Assembly: GCA_023663025.1 (NCBI GenBank)
Contig: JAMPIC010000019.1
Location: forward strand, 1 to 40,713
Source: Prevotella sp.
GTDB taxonomy: Bacteria; Bacillota; Clostridia; Oscillospirales; Ruminococcaceae
Direction: 5' to 3'
Length of the DNA: 40,713 nucleotides
Shown piece after piece: positions 32,920 through 40,713 of this stretch. The translations under genes and the position numbers were made by a program. The notes under the pieces were generated by a model. That model was not told the DNA's origin. It did no database searches and worked only from the letters and a program-made list of their open reading frames with translations. The stretch's first letter is position 1; every line of letters begins with the position of its first letter.

Positions 32920-33863
32920 ATCAGCCCCGTCGTTTCATCAATCCCCATCATAATATTCATACACTGCACCGCCGCGCCGCTTGCACCTTTGCCGAGATTG
33001 TCAAGCCGCGAGCACAGAAGCACATGGTCGTCGTTGCCGAAAACAAATATCTGCATAAGATTTGTGTCCTTGAGAGTATTCGCCGCAAGGAAGCCGTCCG
33101 CAAGCACTCCCTCTCCTTGAAAGGGCATGACCTTTACAAAGTTCTGTCCCTCATAGTGCTCGGACATTACCTCCCACACATGCTGCGCCGAAGTCTTCTT
33201 TGCCATTGCACGCAGATGCAGCGGAACAGTCACCACCATGCCGTTGTAGTAATCGTCCACTATGGGATTGAATATGGGCGGGTAGGACAGCCCGCTGACC
33301 GCCATCATTTCCTTGATGTGCTTGTGGTGTTTGCCCATGGAGTACTGTCTCGGAGAATTGAACTCCTCCGGCTTGTCCGCGCCCTCGTATACGGCGATGG
33401 TTTTCTTTCCCGCGCCGCTGTAGCCCGACACCGCGTGGCAGACTATGGGGTGATAGGGAGCGACCAGTCCCTCCTTTACCAAGGGGTACAGCGCCGCGTT
33501 GAACCCGCTTGCGTAGCAGCCGGGGACAGCCGTTCTTTTGGAACAGGCTATCTTCTCCCTGTGCTGCGCCGAAAGCTCGGGCAGACCGTACGCCCAGGCG
33601 GGATTTATCCTGTGCGCCGTGGACGCGTCTATTATTTTCGTGTTCTTGTTTTCGCAGAGGGAAACAGACTCCGCCGCCGCCGCGTCCGGCAGGCAGAGGA
33701 ACGTGTAGTCCGATTCGTTTATCAGCCGTTTTCTTTCAAGCGCACTTTTCCGCAGATCCTCGTCTATTTTAAGAAGCTCCACGTCCGTTCTGTTTTTGAA
33801 CCGCTCGACAATGCGCAGTCCCGTGGTGCCTTCCTGTCCGTCTATAAAAACTTTGTAAGCCAT
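32916..33863 (-). CDS. argC: N-acetyl-gamma-glutamyl-phosphate reductase
   Basis: NADPH-dependent reductase that makes N-acetylglutamate semialdehyde. At 315 residues it belongs to the shorter (type 2) ArgC group. FIDGQEGTTGLRI (7-19) is the nucleotide loop; AVPGCYASGF (112-121) carries the catalytic Cys116; GKHHKHIKEM is the family His region. The frame is open 16 codons upstream, but the ATG at 33863 has AAAGGATT seven bases before it and gives the usual MAYKVFIDG start. Its stop codon lies inside a heptamer repeat array. Confidence 0.95.
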   Translation of the reverse strand: MAYKVFIDGQEGTTGLRIVERFKNRTDVELLKIDEDLRKSALERKRLINESDYTFLCLPDAAAAESVSLCENKNTKIIDASTAHRINPAWAYGLPELSAQHREKIACSKRTAVPGCYASGFNAALYPLVKEGLVAPYHPIVCHAVSGYSGAGKKTIAVYEGADKPEEFNSPRQYSMGKHHKHIKEMMAVSGLSYPPIFNPIVDDYYNGMVVTVPLHLRAMAKKTSAQHVWEVMSEHYEGQNFVKVMPFQGEGVLADGFLAANTLKDTNLMQIFVFGNDDHVLLCSRLDNLGKGASGAAVQCMNIMMGIDETTGLI

Positions 33864-33947
33864 ATCGGTAAATCCTTTCTCAGCTGTATCGGTGTACAGC
33901 TCCGTCGTCATGAATATTCGTATGTATTTTCCCGTCGCTTTGTTATG

Positions 33948-35324
33948 TCAGTCTATCGCTTCTCTTACGGCTTCGATCTGACCGCGCACCTCCGAGGGAG
34001 CGGGTCCTCCGGGGATTTTCCTGCTGTTCACGCAGTTCTCCAGCCTGATCGCCTCGTAAACGTCCTCCTCAAAAGTGGCGCACAGCTTTTTGTACTCCTC
34101 TATGGGAAGCTCTTCGAGGGTCGCGCCCTTTTCTATGCATACTGCTACCAGCGTTCCCGTGATCTTATAGGCGTCGCGGAAAGGCAGACCCTTTTTCACC
34201 AGATAGTCGGCGCAGTCCGTGGCGTTGATGAAGCCCTTTGCGGCGGCGGCTCTCATATTTTCCTTATTGACCTTCATTGTGGCAAACATGGGTATGAACG
34301 TTTTTATGCAGAGCTTTACCGTATCGACCGCGTCGAATATCGCTTCCTTGTCCTCCTGCATATCCTTGTTGTAGGCAAGGGGAAGACCTTTCATCATAAC
34401 GAGCAGGGTATTCAGATCGCCGTAGACCCGTCCCGTTTTGCCGCGTATAAGCTCGGTAATGTCGGGGTTTTTCTTCTGCGGCATTATGGACGAGCCGGTG
34501 GAGTACGCGTCGTCCAGCTCCACGAACTTGAATTCCCATGAGCACCACATAACTATCTCCTCGGAAAATCTCGACAAATGCATCATCAGTATGGACAGCG
34601 CGGAGCAAAGCTCTATGCAGAAATCTCTGTCGGAAACTCCGTCAAGGCTGTTGCGGGTGATGTCGTCGAAGCCCAGCATTGCCGAGACCTGTCTGCGGTC
34701 TATGGGATATGTGGTGGAAGCCAGTGCGCCGCTTCCCAAGGGCATAACGTTCATTCGCCTGTAGGTATCGGCAAGTCTGCCCAGATCGCGGACAAGCATA
34801 TTTGCATACGCCATAAGGTGGTGCGCAAAGGTGATGGGCTGCGCCCTCTGGAGATGTGTATAGCCAGGCATTACCGTGTCGAGATTGTCCTCGGCAGCGG
34901 TGCAGAGAGTTTCCGCAAGCTCCCTTATCATGGAAATGATCTCCAGTATCTCGTCCCGCAGATACATTCTTATGTCGAGGGCTACCTGATCGTTTCTGCT
35001 CCGCGCGGTGTGGAGACGTTTTCCCGTATCCCCCAGACGTTCCGTCAGCACCTGCTCCACAAACATATGAATGTCCTCGGCGTTAGGGTCGATAAGAAGC
35101 TTTCCCCCGTCAATGTCGTTGAGGATACCAGTAAGTCCCTCCACGATTTTGTCGCTTTCGCTTTTGTCGATAATGCCCGTATCGCCCAGCATTTTCGCGT
35201 GAGCGATAGAGCCCCGTATGTCCTGCTTATACATTCTCGCGTCAAAAGACACAGAGGAGTTGAAGTCGTTGACCCGCTCGTCAAGCTCCTTTGAAAAGCG
35301 TCCTGCCCACATTTTATCAGCCAT
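33948..35324 (-). CDS. argH: Argininosuccinate lyase
   Basis: Final step: splits argininosuccinate into arginine and fumarate. The 458-residue length is normal for the fumarase/aspartase superfamily. HTARSRNDQ (105-113), GYTHLQRAQP (154-163, general acid region) and GSSIMPQKKNPD (277-288, flexible loop with the catalytic Ser) are all intact. GGGAGG precedes the ATG. It lies 32 bases after the lipoprotein gene and 84 bases before argC. Confidence 0.97.
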   Translation of the reverse strand: MADKMWAGRFSKELDERVNDFNSSVSFDARMYKQDIRGSIAHAKMLGDTGIIDKSESDKIVEGLTGILNDIDGGKLLIDPNAEDIHMFVEQVLTERLGDTGKRLHTARSRNDQVALDIRMYLRDEILEIISMIRELAETLCTAAEDNLDTVMPGYTHLQRAQPITFAHHLMAYANMLVRDLGRLADTYRRMNVMPLGSGALASTTYPIDRRQVSAMLGFDDITRNSLDGVSDRDFCIELCSALSILMMHLSRFSEEIVMWCSWEFKFVELDDAYSTGSSIMPQKKNPDITELIRGKTGRVYGDLNTLLVMMKGLPLAYNKDMQEDKEAIFDAVDTVKLCIKTFIPMFATMKVNKENMRAAAAKGFINATDCADYLVKKGLPFRDAYKITGTLVAVCIEKGATLEELPIEEYKKLCATFEEDVYEAIRLENCVNSRKIPGGPAPSEVRGQIEAVREAID

Positions 35325-35356
35325 AGTAAAAACCTCCCGTTAAATTGCCGAAACCT

Positions 35357-35923
35357 TTAAGATATTTCCGTCTCCCCGCCACTCGTGGCTTCGTCCGCTT
35401 CTGTATCGGACGGCTGCGTGTCCGCCGCGGAGGAATCGCCTACATAGTCGCCGTTTTCATCCGTGACCCAGGATTCCGCGCTGTACTCGGGAACTCCCAG
35501 GCTTGCCGCCATGTCCTTGTCGAGCCTGCGGTAGGTATCGGTCTTGTCGTCCGTATGCCAGTACATTATCTGTCCGTCGTCGCTGACCGTCAGCCGCGCA
35601 AAGGAAGCGACGCCGTCCACCATAACCTTGAATTTCATATCCTCAAAGGAATAGTCGATCGGCGGATATGTCAGCGCATAACCCTGATCCAGAAGGCACG
35701 AATGCACAAGATAGTGAAAATCGTCGGTAAACTCTACCACCATCATTCCCGTAAGAGCGCCGTCCTCGGAAAACTCATTGTAACCCGTGTCAACGTCGGC
35801 TGCCCAGTATCCCACAAGCGACTTCTGGAGGGCAAGCTCCTCTTCGGTCATAACATACTCCGAGCAGCCGGACAAGCATATCAGCATTGCCGCCGCGATA
35901 AATGCAAAAACTTTTTTCACCAT
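35357..35923 (-). CDS. Hypothetical lipoprotein
   Basis: A 188-residue secreted lipoprotein. A signal peptide (KKVFAFIAAAMLICLSGC) ends in a clear lipobox LSGC with Cys at residue 20. The domain that follows (residues 35-150) is beta-rich (LVGYWAADVDTGYNEF, GMMVVEFTDDFHYL, GQIMYWHTDDKTDTYRR) and resembles small lipocalin-like domains often seen in Clostridia. An acidic Ser/Thr tail (SSAADTQPSDTEADEATSGG) ends the protein. GGGAAATAATGG is its weak ribosome site. It sits between argG and argH on the same strand; no known link to arginine. Confidence 0.75.
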   Translation of the reverse strand: MVKKVFAFIAAAMLICLSGCSEYVMTEEELALQKSLVGYWAADVDTGYNEFSEDGALTGMMVVEFTDDFHYLVHSCLLDQGYALTYPPIDYSFEDMKFKVMVDGVASFARLTVSDDGQIMYWHTDDKTDTYRRLDKDMAASLGVPEYSAESWVTDENGDYVGDSSAADTQPSDTEADEATSGGETEIS

Positions 35924-35991
35924 TATTTCCCTCCGTAATTTTTTAATTTATATCAAAATATTTTTTGCTGTTTCCCGCAAATATATTCAAA

Positions 35992-36054
35992 ACAGTGTAC
36001 AGTGTATAGTGTAAAGTTTAAACTGTCAACTGTACACTATACACTGTAAACTGT
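35992..36054. repeat. Two heptamer arrays, head to head
   Basis: ACAGTGTACAGTGTATAGTGTA, then AACTGTC-AACTGTA-CACTATA-CACTGTA-AACTGT. The two halves are inverted copies, so the whole can form a long hairpin. It lies about 45 bases after the argG stop. Confidence 0.8.
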
Positions 36055-36056
36055 AA

Positions 36057-36083
36057 AAGGGACGGGTTGCCCCGCCCCTAACA
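36057..36083 (-). terminator. Repeat-derived argG terminator
   Basis: On the minus strand, GGGGCGGG-GCAA-CCCGTCCC followed by TTTT, just after the argG stop. It is half of a GGGGCGGG element, so a repeat fragment may serve as the terminator. Confidence 0.55.
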
Positions 36084-36095
36084 GGTTGATTTATT

Positions 36096-37322
<1,227 letters not shown>

Positions 37323-37369
37323 TTTAAATTCCTCCGAAAAATAGTCTTGATTTGTAAAGTACAAGAATA

Positions 37370-37397
37370 ATTATACACCATATAAAAGCTTTGTCAA
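37370..37397 (-). promoter_or_regulatory. argG promoter
   Basis: TTGACA, 16 bases, TATAAT on the minus strand, 48 bases before the argG ATG. Confidence 0.75.
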
Positions 37398-37402
37398 GTA
37401 TT

Positions 37403-37440
37403 TTTGCATATTTTTATAAAAAATTTTGTAAATATGCAAA
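37403..37440. promoter_or_regulatory. Candidate arginine-repressor operator upstream of argG
   Basis: Inverted repeat TTTGCATATTT (37403-37413) and AAATATGCAAA (37430-37440), 16 bases apart, six bases upstream of the argG -35 box. Each arm resembles half of an ARG box (TNTGNATWWWW), though spacing is not that of a single canonical 18-base box; two degenerate boxes are possible. Confidence 0.4.
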
Positions 37441-37517
37441 TTTTAATGTATAATTTATGGTTTATGCAGTTATTTTTGTATATTTGTGATTTGCGCTGCT
37501 TTTTTGCTTTTTGTAAC

Positions 37518-37719
37518 TTTGTTTTTGAATTTTGGTTTCTTTGATATGTTTGAGTTGGTCGTTCACAAAGGACGAGGGGGAAAACCACAAGGGAGAGGGA
37601 GGGGGCTCATGGTAATTTGTTGGGCGCTCGCACGCCCCCTCCCTCTCCCTTATGGTTTTCCCCCTCGCCGCTCCCTCTTTCCTTAACCCTCACCCACCCC
37701 TGCTACGCTATTTGTGAAC
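37518..37719. repeat. G-rich palindromic element, copy 1
   Basis: No gene. The core is a long hairpin at 37573-37667 with arms CGAGGGGGAAAACC and AAGGGAGAGGGAGGGGGC against GCCCCCTCCCTCTCCCTT and GGTTTTCCCCCTCG, about 32 base pairs around a loop of 27 bases. GTTCACAAAGG and TTTGTGAAC lie outside as further inverted arms. The left flank (TTGAATTTTGGTTTC) is repeated inverted at 38026-38050. 37441-37517 is AT-rich without recognisable features. Confidence 0.8.
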
Positions 37720-37855
37720 CTCTTTAGAATGTCTGCAACGGAAAGTAGTTCGCAATTTTTGTTAATCTATTCAAAAATAAAGTACCCGTTACTTCGTGTA
37801 TAGACGAACCATAAAATTTCATAATATGTAGGTCTTTCTTTAGGAATAGCGTGAG

Positions 37856-38052
37856 CCGGGAGGGGGAGAGGGCGAGGGGAAAAGGAGCGCGAGGGAAAAC
37901 CCGTGAGGGGAGAGGGGGAGGGCGGCTCAGCGTCCTAACCGTACTCCGAGAGCGCCTCCCCCTCTCCCCGGTAGGGTTGTCCCTCGCACCTTTGTGAACG
38001 AGCAACAAATACCAAAGCAAAGAAGCCAAAATTCAAAGACAAAGAAACCCAA
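37856..38052. repeat. G-rich palindromic element, copy 2
   Basis: Inverted relative of copy 1. Arms GCGAGGGAAAACCC and AGGGGAGAGGGGGAGG pair imperfectly with CCTCCCCCTCTCCCC and GGTTGTCCCTCGC. It also carries four G runs at 37858-37879, a G-quadruplex pattern. Its right end (TTTGTGAACGAGCAAC and CCAAAATTCAAAGACAAAG) mirrors the left end of copy 1. The 120 bases between the copies hold nothing I can support. Confidence 0.75.
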
Positions 38053-38084
38053 TTACCGCAAAACATTCACACAGTCGAAACAAG

Positions 38085-38285
38085 TTACATATTTTCCAAA
38101 ACATCGAGAGCGCGGCGCAAAAATTCCGTCCTTGAAATCTCCGCTTTTTTGCAGTAACTGTCAAGGCGTTCTTTCAGTTCGGAAGTCATTGAAAACGTAA
38201 TCTGCTTATAATGTTTTTTATGGTATTCCCTGTCATACTCTTTTTTATCAAACGTCTTGGGACGTTCAATGTACTTTTTATCCAA
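38085..38285 (-). CDS. Ribbon-helix-helix (Arc/MetJ-like) DNA-binding protein
   Basis: A 66-residue protein. A basic, aromatic N-terminal half (KKEYDREYHKKHYKQ) is followed by a beta strand QITFSMT and two helices (SELKERLDSYCKKA, SRTEFLRRALDVLE), the plan of a ribbon-helix-helix dimer. The start is TTG, eight bases after GGAGGG; there is no ATG in the frame. It is divergent from the gene at 38418 and probably binds the palindrome between them. Antitoxins often have this fold, but a toxin partner is not obvious. Confidence 0.8.
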   Translation of the reverse strand: MDKKYIERPKTFDKKEYDREYHKKHYKQITFSMTSELKERLDSYCKKAEISRTEFLRRALDVLENM

Positions 38286-38334
38286 AAGAGTTTCCCTCCA
38301 TGTATATGTTCATAAATAATATATAATTTATTCA

Positions 38335-38363
38335 TTGACAAACGCTAACAAGCGTGCTATAAT
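38335..38363 (+). promoter_or_regulatory. Promoter of the small protein gene
   Basis: Perfect TTGACA, 17 bases, TATAAT. The spacer holds the inverted repeat ACGCT-AACA-AGCGT. Confidence 0.8.
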
Positions 38364-38376
38364 TTAACTATAGCAA
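38356..38376. promoter_or_regulatory. Operator-like palindrome over the -10 box
   Basis: TGCTATAATTTAACTATAGCA, two 7-base arms overlapping the -10 box of the plus-strand promoter. It is a natural site for the adjacent ribbon-helix-helix protein. Confidence 0.55.
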
Positions 38377-38417
38377 AAAATTATTCCCCCAAAAATTTCG
38401 ACAAAGGAGACTTTCCC

Positions 38418-38681
38418 ATGACCGAATTTATCCGCGAATTTTTCGATTCCGATATGTCCGAAATAAGTCAACGGCACGTTCCGTCCCCCGCCGTGTCGGA
38501 AGCTCTGAAAAAGCAGGAAGAAATTTCCCAAAAGCTGCGGCTGTACCTCGGCAATGAAAATTACGCGATATTTGAAAAATATCGGGAAAACAACATTATC
38601 ATAAACAGCGACGAACAGTTCTACGCCTTTTACTGCGGAATGAAAGCCGCTTTCAAGCTGTTTATGGGCGTTCTTGCATAG
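38418..38681 (+). CDS. Small protein, DUF6809-like
   Basis: An 87-residue, mainly helical protein (MTEFIREFFDSDMSEISQRH at the start). Its middle segment (SQKLRLYLGNENYAIFEKYRE) and end (EQFYAFYCGMKAAFKLFMGVL) recall small Clostridial proteins of the DUF6809 type, whose function is unknown. That likeness is from memory. AAAGGAGA precedes the ATG. Its last 20 bases overlap the 3' end of the convergent metallophosphoesterase gene. It is driven by a consensus promoter that may be controlled by the divergent regulator. Confidence 0.65.
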   Translation: MTEFIREFFDSDMSEISQRHVPSPAVSEALKKQEEISQKLRLYLGNENYAIFEKYRENNIIINSDEQFYAFYCGMKAAFKLFMGVLA

Positions 38682-39543
38682 CGTTCCTCTCCGGCTTTAT
38701 GTCGATGACGACGACCTCCGGCTGATTGAACACCCTCGGCAGCATATTCTTGCACAGTCCCCTGCTGACTATCATCTCCGTAGAACCGTCGTCAAGCAGA
38801 TACCGTCCGCCCGCGTATTTGGGGAAAAACCCTTGGTCGGGCGCGTACAGACCGTTGAGAATATGCGGTATTATGACCTGTCCCCCGTGGGCGTGACCGC
38901 ATACCACAAGGTCGAAGCCTTTTCCGCTGTACATATCCACACGGTCCGGTCTGTGGGACATAAACACGGTGAAAACACCGTCCCCCGCGCTTTCGCAGCA
39001 GGCGGAGAACTGCTCGTGGGGCAGGGAGTTGTCCGCGCCCGAAATGCGTATCGCCTGTCCCGAGGTCTCGAATATCTCGCTGTCCCCCTCCATGACCTTT
39101 ACGCCGTAGGAACGGAACATCGCCTTGATGCTTTCGCATTCTCCCGACCACTCCTCATGGTTTCCCACAACATAATAGCAGCGGTAACGGCAGGTCAGCT
39201 TCTCCAGCAGCTCCTCTGTGTGCTTATGGGGACGGACTTGCTCGGCGATGTCTCCCGCAAGCAGGATAACGTCGGGGTTCTGTTCGTCGATGACGTCTGT
39301 AAGAACCTGCTGACCCTCGCCGTAGCTGCTGCTGTGAAAGTCGGTGAGCAGAACTATCCTTACGGGACTTTGCACCTTGTCCGAAAAAATTTCATATACG
39401 GGAACGGTAATGCCTGTATCCAGCGCGGCTGCGGCGACTAAAAGCAGCCAGCCCGCGCCTATGCAGGCAAATCTTTTTCCCTGCGGGGAAAGACCGTTCC
39501 ACCATCTGACGATCAGCGCCTGTTTTTTACTGTTCCGTGACAT
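38662..39543 (-). CDS. Membrane-anchored metallophosphoesterase
   Basis: A 293-residue protein with one N-terminal membrane helix (about residues 25-42) and a calcineurin-type phosphoesterase domain. The metal motifs are all present: LTDFHSS (67-72, Asp68 and His70), LAGDIAE (95-101), VGNHEEW (126-132), SHRPD and GHAHGGQV. It is similar in layout to YkuE/YaeI-type enzymes, which act on phosphoesters at the membrane; the substrate is unknown. It starts one base after the purine nucleoside phosphorylase gene, so the two are co-transcribed. Its 3' end overlaps the convergent small gene. Confidence 0.9.
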   Translation of the reverse strand: MSRNSKKQALIVRWWNGLSPQGKRFACIGAGWLLLVAAAALDTGITVPVYEIFSDKVQSPVRIVLLTDFHSSSYGEGQQVLTDVIDEQNPDVILLAGDIAEQVRPHKHTEELLEKLTCRYRCYYVVGNHEEWSGECESIKAMFRSYGVKVMEGDSEIFETSGQAIRISGADNSLPHEQFSACCESAGDGVFTVFMSHRPDRVDMYSGKGFDLVVCGHAHGGQVIIPHILNGLYAPDQGFFPKYAGGRYLLDDGSTEMIVSRGLCKNMLPRVFNQPEVVVIDIKPERNAMQERP

Positions 39544-39544
39544 A

Positions 39545-40375
39545 CTAAAGCGCCTTTCCGAGACGTATCACCGATTCGGTGATAAGCTTTTTGAACAGGG
39601 GAGCGGCTTTGTCGGCTGTCTCCTGAACCTCCGCGTGGGTGAGCGGCTTGTCGGTAATTCCGCACGCCATATTGGATATGCAGGATATTCCCACGGTTTT
39701 CAGTCCCGCGTGATTGGCGGCGACGGCTTCGCAGGCTGTGGACATTCCCACCGCGTCCGCGCCGAGTGTGCGAACCATTCTTATCTCGGCGGGGGACTCG
39801 TAGTTAGGTCCCGTAAGCTGAATATAAACGCCCTCCCGCAGAGCGATCCCCAGATCCTTTGCGGCGCTGCGGACAATATCCCGCAGATCCCTGTCGTAGA
39901 TATTGCTCATGTCGGGAAACCTAACGCCCAGCTCTGCGGCGTTCTCCCCGATAAGCGGCGAGGGAGCCATGTTGATGTGGTCGGATATCAGCATAAAATC
40001 GCCCGCGTGAAAGTCCTTGTTCACGCCGCCGGCCGCATTGGTCAGCAGCAGGACTTTCGCGCCCATCATCTTCATAAGGCGGACGGGGAGAACAACATCC
40101 TCCATTTTGTACCCCTCGTAGTAGTGAACGCGCCCCTGCATTATCACGACCTTAACGTCCCCCACATAGCCGAAAACGAAACGTCCCTTGTGTCCTTGAA
40201 CGGTGGATACGGGGAAGTCCTCGATATCGCCGTAATCGAGAACGGCTTCGACCTTTATTCCGTCCGCGAAATCGCCCAGTCCCGAACCGAGGACTAACGC
40301 CACGTCGGGGACGAAATCTATTTTGGATTTGAAGCAGGAGTAACAATTTTGTAATCTTTCGTAAATTCCGCTCAT
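39545..40375 (-). CDS. punA: Purine-nucleoside phosphorylase (trimeric type)
   Basis: Splits purine nucleosides with phosphate to base and ribose 1-phosphate. At 276 residues it belongs to the trimeric family acting chiefly on guanosine and inosine. LGSGLGDF binds phosphate, QGRVHYYEGY, TNAAGGVN and GMSTACEAVAANH with SNMACGIT are conserved blocks. The frame is open 35 codons upstream, but ATG 40375 has AAAGGCGG before it and gives the normal length. It leads a two-gene unit with the metallophosphoesterase. Confidence 0.95.
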   Translation of the reverse strand: MSGIYERLQNCYSCFKSKIDFVPDVALVLGSGLGDFADGIKVEAVLDYGDIEDFPVSTVQGHKGRFVFGYVGDVKVVIMQGRVHYYEGYKMEDVVLPVRLMKMMGAKVLLLTNAAGGVNKDFHAGDFMLISDHINMAPSPLIGENAAELGVRFPDMSNIYDRDLRDIVRSAAKDLGIALREGVYIQLTGPNYESPAEIRMVRTLGADAVGMSTACEAVAANHAGLKTVGISCISNMACGITDKPLTHAEVQETADKAAPLFKKLITESVIRLGKAL

Positions 40376-40417
40376 ATTGATACCGCCTTTCCGCAACAGT
40401 AATATATTTACAGTATA

Positions 40418-40446
40418 AGTATAACACGAACGGCGCGGAATTTCAA
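40418..40446 (-). promoter_or_regulatory. punA promoter
   Basis: TTGAAA, 17 bases, TATACT on the minus strand, 42 bases before the punA ATG. Confidence 0.7.
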
Positions 40447-40454
40447 GACGTAAT

Positions 40455-40645
40455 GTAAATTGTTGTTTAGCGCAGAACAAAACGACAGCGTAACGCGCGG
40501 CGAAGCCGCGACTAAAAAGTTCGCCAGCCTTTCAAGGCTGCGAGGTCCACGGGGCAGAGCCCCTGGTCGCCGCCCGCAGGCGGCGAAATCCCCCCGCGCC
40601 CGCAGGGCGCAGTTCGCCCCGAAACGGAGAAGAGGGTGAGGAATG
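40455..40645 (+). repeat. Multi-hairpin dispersed repeat, right copy
   Basis: Inverted copy of 1-195, same five stem-loops in the same order, starting GTAAATTGTTGTTTAGCGC. In the fourth hairpin the arms read CGCCGCC/GGCGGCG instead of CGCCCTC/GAGGGCG; both changed positions keep pairing. It is divergent from punA and has no reading frame. Confidence 0.88.
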
Positions 40646-40690
40646 GCGACAGCCATTCCGAGGGGGAGCGGACACGACCGCTCCCCCTTT
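40641..40690 (+). terminator. Hairpins after the right repeat
   Basis: GAATGGC-GACA-GCCATTC at 40641-40658, then GGGGGAGCGG/CCGCTCCCCC at 40662-40687 followed by TTTGTT. The second could terminate a plus-strand transcript running through the repeat. Nothing more is visible before the window ends. Confidence 0.5.
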
Positions 40691-40713
40691 GTTATGCTTG
40701 AAACAAAATATCC

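Noticed and set aside
33024..34541. 505-codon plus-strand frame across argC and argH
   Set aside because: It spans two confidently identified genes on the other strand, with no ribosome site and no recognisable motif.
25860..36054. Heptamer arrays considered as a CRISPR
   Set aside because: The units are 7 bases without spacers, and no cas genes are present.
38085..38681. The regulator and small protein called as a proven toxin-antitoxin pair
   Set aside because: They are divergent rather than in one operon, and the small protein shows no toxin family motif.

Overview
The window reads as chromosomal DNA of an anaerobic Firmicute (Clostridia), most like Ruminococcus or other Oscillospiraceae. 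This rests on gene content only (GH95 and GH130 enzymes, a multi-gene sugar ABC operon, an NPPTG-type surface protein, a T-box leader, strong GGAGG ribosome sites, several TTG starts). No phylogenetic search was possible.

Layout. 1-3.8 kb (minus): a threonine-type T-box leader, a vanW-family gene and thrS, preceded by a 45-residue gene. 3.8-7.3 kb (plus): ribonuclease Y behind a long structured leader, then an O-antigen-ligase-like membrane protein. 7.3-8.0 kb: two tandem copies of a small holin-like toxin unit, each with a strong convergent antisense promoter; the first copy has lost its toxin start, the second is intact. 8.1-10.5 kb: a probably abundant wall-anchored surface protein. 10.6-22.3 kb: an eight-gene operon made of a large sugar-binding lipoprotein-like fusion, two permease pairs, an NHL-propeller protein, a Yip1 membrane protein and a DUF5696 protein, with no ATPase. 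22.4-25.9 kb: a GH95 alpha-fucosidase and a GH130 mannoside phosphorylase. 26.2-37.4 kb (minus): all of argG, argH, argC, argJ, argB, argD and argF, interleaved with a lipoprotein, a membrane protein, a Fic-fold protein and an alpha/beta hydrolase. 38-40.4 kb: a ribbon-helix-helix regulator divergent from a small protein, then purine nucleoside phosphorylase with a metallophosphoesterase.

How they work together. The operon at 10.6-22.3 kb would import an oligosaccharide, and the two cytoplasmic glycan enzymes would break it down. The arg genes give the acetyl-cycle route from glutamate to arginine; carbamoyl-phosphate synthase and the arginine regulator are not here.

The intergenic DNA is rich in repeats. 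There is a roughly 195-base multi-hairpin element in inverted orientation at both window ends, heptamer arrays sitting at stop codons, nested inverted-repeat elements, and a pair of large G-rich palindromes. The most unusual points are the paired toxin/antisense units, the vanW gene between a threonine T-box and thrS, the Fic protein with Gln for the catalytic His, and compensatory base changes in the end repeats.
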